From: Duganella guangzhouensis
Lineage (GTDB): Bacteria > Pseudomonadota > Gammaproteobacteria > Burkholderiales > Burkholderiaceae_D
Direction: 5' to 3'
Assembly: GCF_009674535.1 (NCBI RefSeq)
Contig: NZ_WKJK01000008.1
Location: 124,001 to 188,000, forward strand
Length of the DNA stretch: 64,000 bases
Under the pieces are notes generated by a model that was not told the origin of the DNA, ran no database searches, and saw only the letters and a list, made by a program, of their open reading frames with translations. A program made the translations under genes and the position numbers. Shown piece by piece: positions 1-11,442 of this stretch (its first letter is position 1; the number at the start of each line of letters is the position of its first letter).

Positions 1-1
1 A

Positions 2-943
2 GCCACCCAGCCGAACTTCACCACCGACCTGACCTGGGCCTTCCTCAAAGCCCGCATCAACGATGAAGTGTCGGTGCGCGTCGGCCGCGTGGTGGTGCCA
101 ACCTTCCTGATCTCGGACTACCAGAACGTTGGCTACGCCAACACCATGATGCGTCCGCCGATCGAGATGTACAGCCAGAACCCGATTGAAAACTCGGACG
201 GCGCCGACATCAACTATCAGCACGCCTTTGGCGATCTGAACTTCACCGCCCAGGCGTTTGCCGGCGTCAGCCGCGGCAAGCTGTTTGTGTCCTCGGGTAC
301 CGGCTCGACCGCGACCTACCGCGCGCCAGCCGCCGGTATCAGCCTGAGCGGCGAATACGGCCCGGTGCTGCTGCGCTTCGCCCACGCCCGCGCCGACATG
401 CACATCAACGACCTGCAGCCGATCAACAGCCTGACCACCACCCTGAACAGCGTGGGCCTGAGCCAGCTGGCATCGGACCTCACCTTCACCTCCGGCAAGA
501 AGATCGCCTTCACCTCGGTCGGCGGCACCCTGGACTGGAACAACATCGTAGGCCAGGCCGAGTACGCTCAGCGCCGCGCCAAGGAACCGGTCTATCTGCC
601 GGACACCAACTCCTGGTACACCATGGTCGGCTACCGCATCGGCAAAGTACTGCCGTACTACGCGCATGCTTCGGCCAAGGGCGCCGGCAGCTCGGTCACC
701 CCACCAGCCGCGCTGGCGCGCATTCCGGCGCTGAACAGCGTCGTCACCAGCCTGCTGGCCTCGTCCGAACAGAGCTCCGACATCATCGGCGTGCGTTGGG
801 ACTTCGCCAAATCGCTGGCACTGAAAGTACAGGTTGACCGCGTCAAGCCGCAAGCCAAATCGGGCCTACTGATTAACGTGCCGACCGCCGGCTACAGCAA
901 GGACGTGACCGTGGTCGCGGCCGGCCTGGACTTCGTATTCTGA
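2..943 (+). CDS. Outer-membrane beta-barrel (porin-like) protein, 3' part
   Basis: The reading frame is open from base 2, so the true start lies left of the window; the first in-window start codon (GTG at 68) is internal. About 313 residues are visible. They show alternating aromatic/polar beta strands and end in a terminal Phe (..LDFVF), the usual C-terminal signal for insertion of barrels by the BAM machinery. The family is not certain; a substrate-specific porin is the likely class. The next gene starts 16 nt downstream and encodes a small phosphate-binding-like periplasmic protein, followed by a sensor kinase, so the three may be one transcription unit that senses or takes up a solute. 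Seen: frame and C-terminus. Inferred: porin role. Confidence 0.7.
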   Translation, partial: ATQPNFTTDLTWAFLKARINDEVSVRVGRVVVPTFLISDYQNVGYANTMMRPPIEMYSQNPIENSDGADINYQHAFGDLNFTAQAFAGVSRGKLFVSSGTGSTATYRAPAAGISLSGEYGPVLLRFAHARADMHINDLQPINSLTTTLNSVGLSQLASDLTFTSGKKIAFTSVGGTLDWNNIVGQAEYAQRRAKEPVYLPDTNSWYTMVGYRIGKVLPYYAHASAKGAGSSVTPPAALARIPALNSVVTSLLASSEQSSDIIGVRWDFAKSLALKVQVDRVKPQAKSGLLINVPTAGYSKDVTVVAAGLDFVF

Positions 944-959
944 TCGGGAGACTATAACA

Positions 960-1367
960 ATGAAAAAAATTATGAGTGCGCTCCTGCTGACCGTGCTGGC
1001 GGCGGCAGCGCTGCCAGCCTCGGCGGAAATCGTCGTCATCGTCAGCAAGCAGAATCCGGCCACGCGCATGTTCTCGGAACAGGCGTCGCAATTCTTCCTC
1101 GGCAAATCCAACCTGTTCACGCCAGTCGACCAGGCTGACGGCTCGGCCATCCGCAACGAGTTCTACCACAAGGTGGCGGACAAGGACGCGGCCCAGGTCA
1201 AGGCGCTGTGGTCCAAGCTGGTGTTCACCGGTAAAGCCACGCCGCCGAAGGAATATCCAAACAGCGCCGAGGTCAAGAAAGCAGTTGCTGCCGATCCGAA
1301 AGCAATCGGGTATATTGATAAATCGGCAGTTGACGATAGCGTCAAAGTGATCCTGACACTGCCTTAA
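960..1367 (+). CDS. Small periplasmic phosphate-binding-like (PstS-related) protein
   Basis: A 135-residue protein with a clean Sec signal peptide (MKKIMSALLLTVLAAAALPASA, cleavage near residue 22). The mature part carries a short PBP-like fold pattern: IVVIVSK strand, a segment with an FFLGK motif, and a conserved AIGYIDKSAV motif near the C-terminus, as in the short PstS-like proteins that lie beside histidine kinases or outer-membrane proteins. It is much shorter than a true PstS (about 340 residues), so it is probably a sensor or accessory protein and not a transport receptor. A GGGAG ribosome site lies 9 nt before the ATG. It is preceded by a barrel gene and followed after 80 nt by a histidine kinase. 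Confidence 0.75.
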   Translation: MKKIMSALLLTVLAAAALPASAEIVVIVSKQNPATRMFSEQASQFFLGKSNLFTPVDQADGSAIRNEFYHKVADKDAAQVKALWSKLVFTGKATPPKEYPNSAEVKKAVAADPKAIGYIDKSAVDDSVKVILTLP

Positions 1368-1382
1368 CCCAGGCTGCCACCG

Positions 1383-1409
1383 GCCTGCCGCATCACCACT
1401 GCGGCAGGC
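1383..1409 (+). terminator. Perfect 10-bp hairpin between the binding protein and the kinase
   Basis: GCCTGCCGCA (1383-1392) pairs perfectly with TGCGGCAGGC (1400-1409) around a 7-nt loop. No T-run follows, so it may be an attenuator, an RNA stability element or a Rho-dependent stop that lowers kinase expression relative to the two upstream genes. Confidence 0.5.
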
Positions 1410-1448
1410 GCGTACGCTCCTGGCATCGCCCAACAAGGAGTGAACGAT

Positions 1449-3431
1449 TTGAGCCTGTCGCTACGCGCGAAATTTTTAATGCTCAGCGCCGTGGTGCAGG
1501 CGCTAGTGGTTGGCCTACTGATCTGGAACGGCCTGCGGCTGATGAACCACGCCGTCAACACCAATGCCGAACGGGTGGCGCAGGAATACGCCGTCACCCT
1601 CAACCTGTCCCTCAGTCCCTATGCCCTCAGCGGCCGTCTGCCCGAGCTCAACAGCTATCTGGGCGAAATGCTGTCCGATCCCGACGACAGCTTCCTGCGC
1701 TACCTGACCATCCTCGACGAACACGAGCAGCCGATCATCGCGGTCGGCCGCCGCGATACGCCGTTGCCGACGCTGCTGCGCGAAGGCGGCGGCACCAGCT
1801 TCAAGGGCGTGCGCACGCTGCTCAGCGCAGCCACGCTGCACGCGCGCTCGCCGCTGCTGCTGGCCAACAACCGCATCGGCAGCATCAACTTCGGCCTCAC
1901 CACCAAAGACCTGCAACGCGCGCGCGACGAAGTGCTGATGCAAAGCGTCGGCATCGCGCTGTTCGGCTTTGCGCTGGGGGTGCTGATGTTTTACGTGTTC
2001 ACCCACGGCATCGGCCGCCGCCTACAGGCGCTGACCGGCGAAGCGCAGCAACTGGCGCTGGGCGATTACAGTCGCGCGCTGCCGGTGCAGGGCGAAGATG
2101 AAATCGCCATCTTCACGCGCACCCTCAACACCATGAGCGCGGCGCTGCGCGAACGGATCGGCCAGCTGGAGCAGTCGCAGCAGCGGCTGTCCGAATCCGA
2201 GGCGCGCTTCAAGACCCTGTTTGAAATGGCGCCGCTGCCACTGAGCGTGTCCGACCGCGACGGCCGCATCGTGGCCGCCAACCGCGCGCTGGTGCACACC
2301 TTCGGCAAGAGCGCTACCAGCCTGATCGGCAAGCGCAGCGACGAAGTGCCGTTCTGGGCCAGCAGTCTGGAGCGCGAACGGATCTGGCGCATGTACCGCG
2401 ACGATGGCGCCGTGCATGGCGCCATCGCCGGCGTGCTGCTGCCGGACGGCAGCGTGGGCAGCGTCGCCATCTGGTCGTCGTCGCTGACGCTGGACGGCAA
2501 CGGCGCCATCATCTGGGCGCTGCTGGACCTGACCGAAGAACTGAACGCCAAGCGCGAACTGAAAGACCTGAACTACTCGCTGGAAAGCCGGGTGCGCGAA
2601 CGCTCGGCCGCGCTGGAGCGCGCCAACACCGACCTCAGCACCGCGCTCGACACGCTGCGTCATACCCAGGACGAACTGCTGGCGTCGGAAAAAATGGCGT
2701 CGCTGGGCTCGCTGGTGGCTGGCATCGCGCACGAGCTCAACACCCCGATCGGCAACAGCCTGCTGGCCTCCACCGCGCTGCGCGACCGGGTGCAGGAATT
2801 CGAACGCCACGTCGCCGCCGGCGCGCTGCGGCGCTCCGAGCTGAGCGCCCACCTGGACGAAGTGCGCATGGCCAGCGAACTGATCACCGGCTCGCTGCAC
2901 AAGGCGGCCGAACTGATCTCCTCGTTCAAACAGATCGCGGTCGACCAGACCAACGACCAGCGGCGCGGCTTTGATTTGCTGGCGGCGGTGCAAGACACCA
3001 TCGCCACCTACATGCCACGACTGCGGCGGGTGCCGTGCGAAGTGGTGTTGCAGATCCCGGCGGGGCTGGTGCTGGACTCGTATCCGGGTGGCGTATACCA
3101 GATCCTTAACAACCTCATCAACAACGCCCTGACCCACGCGTTTGAAAAGCGCCAGCGCGGCGAAATCACCGTCCGCGCCGAAGAAACCGCGGACGGCATG
3201 ATCGACCTGCAATTCAGCGACGACGGCTGCGGCATGACCGAAGAAGTGCAACGCCGCGTATTCGATCCCTTCTTCACCACCAAGATGGGCCAGGGCGGGA
3301 CCGGGCTGGGCATGAACATCGTCTACAACATCGTCACCGGCGTGCTGGGCGGGCGCATCGTCATCGACAGCGCGCCCGGCGCCGGCACCACCATCCGCAT
3401 GACCTTCCCCCGCGTCGCGCCCCAAAAATAA
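1449..3431 (+). CDS. Membrane sensor histidine kinase (HAMP, PAS, HisKA, HATPase)
   Basis: About 660 residues. Order: TM1 near residues 8-28, a periplasmic segment of about 140 residues, TM2 near 167-188, HAMP to about 240, PAS near 250-370, a coiled coil, HisKA with the phospho-acceptor His in GIAHELNTPIGNS, and a HATPase_c domain with N box NNLINNALTHAF, DDGCGM and GGTGLGMN. The LNTP variant of the H-box is typical of kinases related to the HPK4 group. Start choice: GTG at 1440 overlaps the AAGGAG ribosome site (1435-1440), while TTG at 1449 has ideal 8-nt spacing, so TTG is preferred. No response regulator lies in the window. It probably acts with the periplasmic protein encoded just upstream. 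Confidence 0.9.
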   Translation: MSLSLRAKFLMLSAVVQALVVGLLIWNGLRLMNHAVNTNAERVAQEYAVTLNLSLSPYALSGRLPELNSYLGEMLSDPDDSFLRYLTILDEHEQPIIAVGRRDTPLPTLLREGGGTSFKGVRTLLSAATLHARSPLLLANNRIGSINFGLTTKDLQRARDEVLMQSVGIALFGFALGVLMFYVFTHGIGRRLQALTGEAQQLALGDYSRALPVQGEDEIAIFTRTLNTMSAALRERIGQLEQSQQRLSESEARFKTLFEMAPLPLSVSDRDGRIVAANRALVHTFGKSATSLIGKRSDEVPFWASSLERERIWRMYRDDGAVHGAIAGVLLPDGSVGSVAIWSSSLTLDGNGAIIWALLDLTEELNAKRELKDLNYSLESRVRERSAALERANTDLSTALDTLRHTQDELLASEKMASLGSLVAGIAHELNTPIGNSLLASTALRDRVQEFERHVAAGALRRSELSAHLDEVRMASELITGSLHKAAELISSFKQIAVDQTNDQRRGFDLLAAVQDTIATYMPRLRRVPCEVVLQIPAGLVLDSYPGGVYQILNNLINNALTHAFEKRQRGEITVRAEETADGMIDLQFSDDGCGMTEEVQRRVFDPFFTTKMGQGGTGLGMNIVYNIVTGVLGGRIVIDSAPGAGTTIRMTFPRVAPQK

Positions 3432-3439
3432 CCCCGGAG

Positions 3440-4183
3440 TTAGTCGATGCCGTAGGTGGTGGGCCAGTGGCGCGGCAGGTAGTGGGTGCCGAAGACGCGG
3501 TCCAGCACCGGCAGTGTGGAGGCGTAGTTGCGGTTGATGTGGTCGCGCCGGCTATGGTGCCAGTGGTGGAACGCTGGGGTTGCGATCAGCCATTCCAACG
3601 GTCCCAGCCGCCAGCGCAGGTTGGCGTGAATGAAAAAGCCCCATAAGGTGCCCAGCAACAGCAGCAGCGCCGGCGCGCCGCTGCCGGCCAGGCTGGGGCC
3701 GGCCAGTCCCAACAGGTATAGCGGCACCAGGCCGAATAACCGTGTCACCACCATGTCCACCGGATGGGTGCGGGTGTTGGCGAGGAAATGCATGTGCTCG
3801 GTACTGTGGTGGACCGCGTGAAAGCGCCACAGCCACGGCAGTTCGTGGCTCAGCCGGTGTCCCCAGTAGAAGCCGATTTCGCCGACCACAAACGCCAGCA
3901 GCAGCCGGACGCCGAGCGGCAGGCTTTGTAGTGCTGAACTCAGCGCTTGCGGCACGATGTGCTGGGCTGTCACCGCCAGCAACGCCGTCGGCGCGCTCAG
4001 CAGGACGATCGGCACCAGGCTGCTCATCACGTAGAAGCCCAGATCCTGCAGGCGCTGACGCCATGAGCGCGCCGGCTGGGCGGCGCCAAACCAGCGCTCC
4101 AGCGGCACGAACAACGCGGTCAACAGCACCAGCCACAGGCTGAGCCGTACGACCGCGGCAAGGAACTCGTTCAGCGACGGCAT
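3440..4183 (-). CDS. Sterol desaturase / fatty acid hydroxylase family membrane protein
   Basis: A 247-residue membrane protein with several hydrophobic segments and the di-iron histidine boxes of the fatty acid hydroxylase superfamily: HRLSH (109-113), HAVHHSTEH (122-130) and HHWHH (206-210). These enzymes hydroxylate or desaturate lipid substrates using O2; the substrate here cannot be told. The start overlaps the end of the upstream PEP-CTERM gene by 13 nt, so translation may be coupled. It converges with the kinase gene, with 8 nt between stop codons. Confidence 0.85.
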   Translation of the reverse strand: MPSLNEFLAAVVRLSLWLVLLTALFVPLERWFGAAQPARSWRQRLQDLGFYVMSSLVPIVLLSAPTALLAVTAQHIVPQALSSALQSLPLGVRLLLAFVVGEIGFYWGHRLSHELPWLWRFHAVHHSTEHMHFLANTRTHPVDMVVTRLFGLVPLYLLGLAGPSLAGSGAPALLLLLGTLWGFFIHANLRWRLGPLEWLIATPAFHHWHHSRRDHINRNYASTLPVLDRVFGTHYLPRHWPTTYGID

Positions 4184-4920
4184 GCGGCTGCGACGCGGCG
4201 ACGACGCGCCATAAAGCCCAGCAGGCCCATGCCGCCAAGCAGCATGCCCCAGGTCGACGGCTCAGGCACGGCCGAGATCAGCGATACGCTGTCCAGCAGC
4301 AGGAACGGCGGCGCGCCCGGCGTCGAGCCTTGCGCCAGGAACGACAGCAATTCGCTGGCGCTGGTGGCGGTAAAAGTCATGGAGGCGGTTTTCCAGCCGC
4401 TGAAGCCGCCACTGGCGATGCTCAACGCGCTCGAATTCTGCGTGCTGCTGCCCAGCGTCACGGCCCAGTAGTTGTTGCTGTTGTCGCCGTCAAAACCGAC
4501 CTGCTGCGCCAGCGCGTAGTCAAACGTCAGCGTGTAGGTGCCGCCCACGGTCAGGCCGCTGATGCTCTGCGACAGCGCGCCCGGATAGTACAGCGCGTCG
4601 GAAGCGAAGATGTTGCCGCCATTGGCCGAGGCGGTGTACGGGCTTTTCAGCCAAATGGCGGAATCCCAGGTGCCGGCAATCGCGCTGTTCAGCACGAAGT
4701 TGTAGCCGCCATCGTTGATATTGCTGTTGTAGCTGCTGCTCCAGCCGGTTATCGTGGTGCGGTTGCTGTCGCTGGTGTCGGCGCCCGACAGCTGTTTGTT
4801 GGTGCCGTTGGTGGTTTGTTCGAAATTGCCGTTGGTGACCAGGTTGGTCGAGGCGTGGGCCACACCGCCGCTCAGCGTGGCAACGGCGAACAGGGACAAC
4901 AGAATAGTTTGAATGCGCAT
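4171..4920 (-). CDS. PEP-CTERM sorting-domain exported protein
   Basis: 249 residues with a signal peptide (MRIQTILLSLFAVATLSGGVAHA) and a C-terminal sorting signal: VPEPSTWG, a hydrophobic helix, then an ARRRR basic tail. Proteins with this tail are processed by an exosortase, often in bacteria that make exopolysaccharide. The middle is rich in Asn, Ser, Thr and Gly (SDSNRTT, NSNINDGGYN), typical of an extracellular carbohydrate-binding-like beta sandwich (DUF642-like NGNFE start). ATG at 4920 is chosen over the longer frame because GGAG lies 9 nt before it and the signal peptide follows at once. No exosortase gene is in the window. Confidence 0.85.
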   Translation of the reverse strand: MRIQTILLSLFAVATLSGGVAHASTNLVTNGNFEQTTNGTNKQLSGADTSDSNRTTITGWSSSYNSNINDGGYNFVLNSAIAGTWDSAIWLKSPYTASANGGNIFASDALYYPGALSQSISGLTVGGTYTLTFDYALAQQVGFDGDNSNNYWAVTLGSSTQNSSALSIASGGFSGWKTASMTFTATSASELLSFLAQGSTPGAPPFLLLDSVSLISAVPEPSTWGMLLGGMGLLGFMARRRRVAAACRR

Positions 4921-5123
4921 AACGCAAAGCTCCAAAAAAGGTCGATAGGAATACAAGCTATCGGCGTTTTTCTGGGCCGAGATGGGATTCGAAGAGGCAC
5001 TTCTCTGTCGAACCGGGCGGTAGGATTCGGGACTTGGAGTCATCCAAAGTCATTGCACTAGAGATATTCTAGCAGAGCTTGCGTAAAAAATCACCAATTC
5101 TCACTTTCACAGCGACGCATAAA

Positions 5124-5158
5124 AAAACCCCGTAACGCCATCCGCGCTACGGGGTTTT
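5124..5158 (-). terminator. Rho-independent terminator of secA (bidirectional shape)
   Basis: AAAACCCCGTA (5124-5134) pairs with TACGGGGTTTT (5148-5158) around 13 nt. It lies 19 nt past the secA stop. Flanking A and T runs on both sides let it work in either direction, including for anything read rightwards from the 4.9 kb side. Confidence 0.85.
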
Positions 5159-5176
5159 ATCATGGGCTACAGCCGA

Positions 5177-7960
<2,784 letters not shown>

Positions 7961-8160
7961 GCTTGAATTCTTGAAAAAACGCCGTTAAAAAAAGCTCTGC
8001 GCCTTGACGCACGGAGTTGGACTATGGCAAAAGACGGTGATTTTATCACGCGGCCGAAGCTACATTGGGTTATTAGCCTATATAACAATAGCACTAAGGT
8101 GAACAATGTCACAAAATCAAGCAATTTTAACCGGTGGTGACGATTTTGGGGCGCTGTGAT

Positions 8161-8661
8161 ATGGTTCGCCGCATGCGTTTCAACTCCTCCAACAATATCG
8201 CGCTGGCGCGCCGCACCGCGGTCGGCGCCACTGACTTCCTGCGCCGCCACGACAAGATGGCCGCGCTGATGCCGGCCGTCGAGCGCATGGCGCGGCTGCA
8301 GAAGGATTGCGCCGAATGCCTGCCGGCGATGTTCAAGTACTGCGAAATCCTGGCGTTCGAGGATGGCCAGCTGACGCTGTCGCTGCCGACCACCGCGCTG
8401 GCGGCCAAGCTCAAACAGCAATTGCCGAAATTACAAGAAACCCTGGCGCGGCGCGGCTGGCAGGTCGCCAACGTGCGGCTCAAGGTGCAGATGACCAAGC
8501 CGGCCCAGATCAAGGAAAAGATGCGGGCGCTGGAATTGCCAGGCGCCGCCGTGGAGGCCTTCGACCAGCTCAGCGCGACGCTCGAGCCCTCGCCGCAGAA
8601 CACGGCGCTGATCGACGCGGTGAAGGCCATGGTGGCCCGTCGCCGCGCCGGTGGCGGCTAA
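8161..8661 (+). CDS. DciA-like protein (DUF721), helicase-loading factor
   Basis: 166 residues. The N-terminal half (LRRHDKMAALMPAVERMARLQ, then a short beta region around LAFEDGQLTLSLPTTALAAKLKQ) matches the DUF721 pattern now called DciA, the ancestral loader of replicative helicase DnaB in bacteria that lack DnaC. The usual neighbourhood (lpxC and secA on either side) supports the call. ATG 8161 is chosen over GTG 8134 and ATG 8173 on weak grounds (a GGGG run about 10 nt upstream). The gene is on the opposite strand from both neighbours. Confidence 0.8.
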   Translation: MVRRMRFNSSNNIALARRTAVGATDFLRRHDKMAALMPAVERMARLQKDCAECLPAMFKYCEILAFEDGQLTLSLPTTALAAKLKQQLPKLQETLARRGWQVANVRLKVQMTKPAQIKEKMRALELPGAAVEAFDQLSATLEPSPQNTALIDAVKAMVARRRAGGG

Positions 8662-8674
8662 CTCGGTTAGCAGC

Positions 8675-9610
8675 TCAAGTTAGCGCCCACTCACGCGCCA
8701 TCTGGCGCACATAGGACTGCGGCGCCACGTCGTGGCTTTCAAAAGTGACGATTTCATACGCATCCGGATGCTTGAGCAGTTCCAGCAGCAGCTGGTTGTT
8801 CAGCGCGTGGCCGGATTTGTGCGCCTCGTAGCTGGCCAGCAGCGGATGGCCGACCAGGTACAGGTCGCCAATCGCGTCCAGGATCTTGTGGCGCACGAAC
8901 TCGTCTTCATAGCGCAGACCGTCCGAGTTGAGGATGCGGTACTCATCCATCACAATCGCGTTTTCCAGCGAACCGCCGCGCGCCAGGCCGATGCCGCGCA
9001 ACATTTCCACGTCTTGCATGAAACCGAAGGTGCGGGCGCGCGCCACGTCGTGCACATAGGAGACGTCGCCAAAGTCGACGGTGGCGCGCTGCTGCGTGCC
9101 ATCCACCGCCGGATGGTTGAATTCGATGAAGAAGTCCAGCTTGAAGCCGTCGTGCGGCAGCAGGCGCGCCCACTTTTCCTTGTCGCCGCTGCCCTCGCGG
9201 ATTTCGACCGGCTTCAGCACGCGGATGAATTTCTTGGCGGCCGGCTGCTCCAGCACGCCCGCCTGCTGCAACAGGAACACGAACGACGAAGCCGAACCGT
9301 CCATGATCGGGATTTCTTCAGCGCTGACTTCAATGTACAGATTGTCAATACCGAGGCCGGCGCAGGCCGACATCAGGTGCTCGACCGTGGAGACGCGGGC
9401 GCCATCCTTCACCAGCACCGACGCCATGCGGGTATCGCCCACCGCCATCGCGCTGGAGGGAAACTCCACCATCGGCTGCAAGTCGACGCGGCGGAACACA
9501 ATGCCGGTATCCGGCGCGGCCGGCCGCAGGGTCAGCTCGACCTTGGTGCCGGAATGCAGGCCGACACCCGTGGTGCGGACCAGTTCTTTGATAGTGCGTT
9601 GTTTTAACAT
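8675..9610 (-). CDS. lpxC: UDP-3-O-acyl-N-acetylglucosamine deacetylase LpxC
   Basis: 311 residues, first committed step of lipid A synthesis: removal of the acetyl group from UDP-3-O-acyl-GlcNAc. Zinc ligands are visible as H78 in [10 protein letters not shown]241 and D245 in HKILDAIGD, and the catalytic His of HKSGHALNN near residue 268. Start [19 protein letters not shown] is the canonical LpxC N-terminus. In related genomes lpxC usually sits directly behind ftsZ; here about 7.4 kb of other genes lie between the ftsZ-peroxiredoxin pair and lpxC. Confidence 0.97.
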   Translation of the reverse strand: MLKQRTIKELVRTTGVGLHSGTKVELTLRPAAPDTGIVFRRVDLQPMVEFPSSAMAVGDTRMASVLVKDGARVSTVEHLMSACAGLGIDNLYIEVSAEEIPIMDGSASSFVFLLQQAGVLEQPAAKKFIRVLKPVEIREGSGDKEKWARLLPHDGFKLDFFIEFNHPAVDGTQQRATVDFGDVSYVHDVARARTFGFMQDVEMLRGIGLARGGSLENAIVMDEYRILNSDGLRYEDEFVRHKILDAIGDLYLVGHPLLASYEAHKSGHALNNQLLLELLKHPDAYEIVTFESHDVAPQSYVRQMAREWALT

Positions 9611-9741
9611 CCGACGATTATAACGAACTTGCCATCGCTATGCTGTTGGACAAGTTCTGAAATCATTTAACGGATAAGGCAAACACCCACTTCCTCAATT
9701 GCTATACACTGACTTTCACCAAATCCCGAATGAGGTGTGTC

Positions 9742-10026
9742 ATGCAAGAACCTATTGCGGAGCTCGATGACATAACAATGCAGGCGCTGGCTAAAATGGC
9801 GCGCGCCGTAATCGCCGATTCAGGCGGCAAGTCCGGTGCTGAGCTCTTAAAAATGCTTATTCCTGAGCTGGCAAAGCCACGCACGGCTACCGAAAATGCC
9901 GCCATCGAGGCACATGCCATGCGACTCCTTACCGCCATGAGCATGCATGGAATCTGGCGGCATAAACCGGACATCATCAAGGACGTCGCCAACTATCAGC
10001 AGGAGATCCGGGCTGAATGGCAATAG
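9742..10026 (+). CDS. Putative antitoxin partner of PIN toxin
   Basis: 94 residues, mostly helical by eye, with no family I can name. The role is inferred only from position: its stop overlaps the start of a PIN-domain gene by 10 nt, the standard layout of a type II toxin-antitoxin operon with the antitoxin first. ATG 9742 is preferred over ATG 9730 because TGAGG lies 6 nt before it. No ribbon-helix-helix or AbrB motif is obvious, so the DNA-binding part, if any, is not recognised. Confidence 0.55.
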   Translation: MQEPIAELDDITMQALAKMARAVIADSGGKSGAELLKMLIPELAKPRTATENAAIEAHAMRLLTAMSMHGIWRHKPDIIKDVANYQQEIRAEWQ

Positions 10027-10442
10027 TCCTATTCGACACGAACATCCTCATCGATTCCTTTGCCGGCTACGGTGCCGCCACTCTGGAGCTGGCTCGCTAC
10101 GAAGACGCAATCATTAGCGTCATCACCTGGATGGAAGTAGCATGCAAAATGGACGAGGAGGAATTGGCACAGTTCCAATACGTGCTCGATCGTATGGGAA
10201 TACGTGTTGTCCAGACCAATGAGGCGATCATGCATGCCGCTGCCGCCATCCGCGGTAAGAGTCTCGTCATACACCCTAAAATCGCGCTGCCAGACGCCAT
10301 CATACGCGCCACCGCAGAAATTGATGGTAGGTTACTCATCACGCGCAATCCCAAAGACTTTGGCGGCATCAGCGCTTCCATACGTGTGCCTTATACTATC
10401 GTAGGTGGAGCGGCGATCAATATTCAACCGCCACCTCCCTGA
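10017..10442 (+). CDS. PIN-domain (VapC-like) ribonuclease toxin
   Basis: 141 residues. PIN-fold acidic residues are at D7 (LFDTNILID), E40 (TWMEVACK), D93 (LPDAIIRATA) and D114 (TRNPKDFGG), the set that binds Mg/Mn in VapC toxins, which cut tRNA or rRNA. All four are present, so the enzyme may be active. It is translationally coupled to the upstream putative antitoxin and converges with the DMT transporter gene, with 3 nt between the stops. Confidence 0.85.
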   Translation: MAIVLFDTNILIDSFAGYGAATLELARYEDAIISVITWMEVACKMDEEELAQFQYVLDRMGIRVVQTNEAIMHAAAAIRGKSLVIHPKIALPDAIIRATAEIDGRLLITRNPKDFGGISASIRVPYTIVGGAAINIQPPPP

Positions 10443-10445
10443 GCG

Positions 10446-11396
10446 TCATGGATGCTCAGCCTCGGCGTGAACGGCTTCCCGCCGCACCAGATAGATGCCG
10501 CTGGCGATAATGATACCGGCTCCCAGCAGCGTGTAACCGTCCGGCAAGGTCTGCCACAAGGCCCAGTCGATCGCCACGCCCCAGGCCAGCGCCGTGTACT
10601 CGAACGGCGCCACCACTGACGCCTTGCCCATGCTGAAGGCGCGGGTGATCGCCAGTTGGCCGAAAAAGCCGCTCAGCGCCAGCGCCAGCAGCACCCAGCC
10701 ATCGTCGGCGCGCACCGGCACCCAGTGCGGATACGACAGCGCCAGGCCAGCGCCGGCCATCATGATCAGATACCAGAACATCATCGACTCATTGCTGTCG
10801 GTGCGCGCCAGCACGCGGCTGTTGATGGCGCTGGCCGCGTAGCAAGCCGCCGCGCCCAGCACCGCCAGTCCGCCCAGCGACAGGAAGCCGGTACCCTCGG
10901 GCCGCAGCACCACCACCACGCCCAGCAACCCGACCCCGATCGCCACCCACTGGCCGCGGCTGACATGCTCTTTCAGGATGAACACCGACAGCGCGGTAAT
11001 CAGCGCCGGCGCGATGAAGAACAGCGAATACGCCTCGGCCAGCGACAGCATGCTGAGGCCGTAAGCGAACATTGTCAGCATGCCGGTGCCGAGCACGGCG
11101 CGCAGCACGTGCATCGACCAGCGCACGCGCCAGATGCCCTTGAAGGCGCCGCGATACAGGATGTAGCCGCACAGCAGCGGCAGCGAACTGAGTGCGCGCA
11201 GCGCGGTCACCTGGGTGGCGGGATAATGTGCGGACAACAGCTTCATGGTGGTATCCATGAAGGAGAACATGGCAACGGCGATCAGCATCGCATAGATCGC
11301 GCGCAGATTTTCTTGACGGCTGGACAGGGGAAGCTCCTGGAACGGGAGAACGTCATCATGGCGACGTTGTGAGCCAGGACGGCGCGAGCGCGCCAT
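10446..11396 (-). CDS. DMT-superfamily (EamA) membrane transporter
   Basis: About 316 residues with ten predicted membrane helices in two EamA repeats (first around residues 30-150, second 170-300); for example ILKEHVSRGQW marks the end of the first repeat, as in RhaT/YdcZ-like exporters. The substrate is unknown. Start: the most upstream ATG (11405) lies inside a perfect TATAAT (11404-11409), so it cannot be translated from that promoter; the ATG at 11396 is the next. If this -10 is used, the message would be leaderless or nearly so. Confidence 0.85.
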   Translation of the reverse strand: MARSRRPGSQRRHDDVLPFQELPLSSRQENLRAIYAMLIAVAMFSFMDTTMKLLSAHYPATQVTALRALSSLPLLCGYILYRGAFKGIWRVRWSMHVLRAVLGTGMLTMFAYGLSMLSLAEAYSLFFIAPALITALSVFILKEHVSRGQWVAIGVGLLGVVVVLRPEGTGFLSLGGLAVLGAAACYAASAINSRVLARTDSNESMMFWYLIMMAGAGLALSYPHWVPVRADDGWVLLALALSGFFGQLAITRAFSMGKASVVAPFEYTALAWGVAIDWALWQTLPDGYTLLGAGIIIASGIYLVRREAVHAEAEHP

Positions 11397-11403
11397 CGCT
11401 GGC

Positions 11404-11409
11404 ATTATA
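11404..11409 (-). promoter_or_regulatory. TATAAT -10 element for DMT transporter
   Basis: Perfect -10 hexamer on the minus strand, 7 nt before the ATG at 11396. The -35 is weak (CTGACG at 15-nt spacing). Confidence 0.4.
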
Positions 11410-11442
11410 ACAAGCCGTTCTAGCCGTCAGGCCAGCAAGCCA

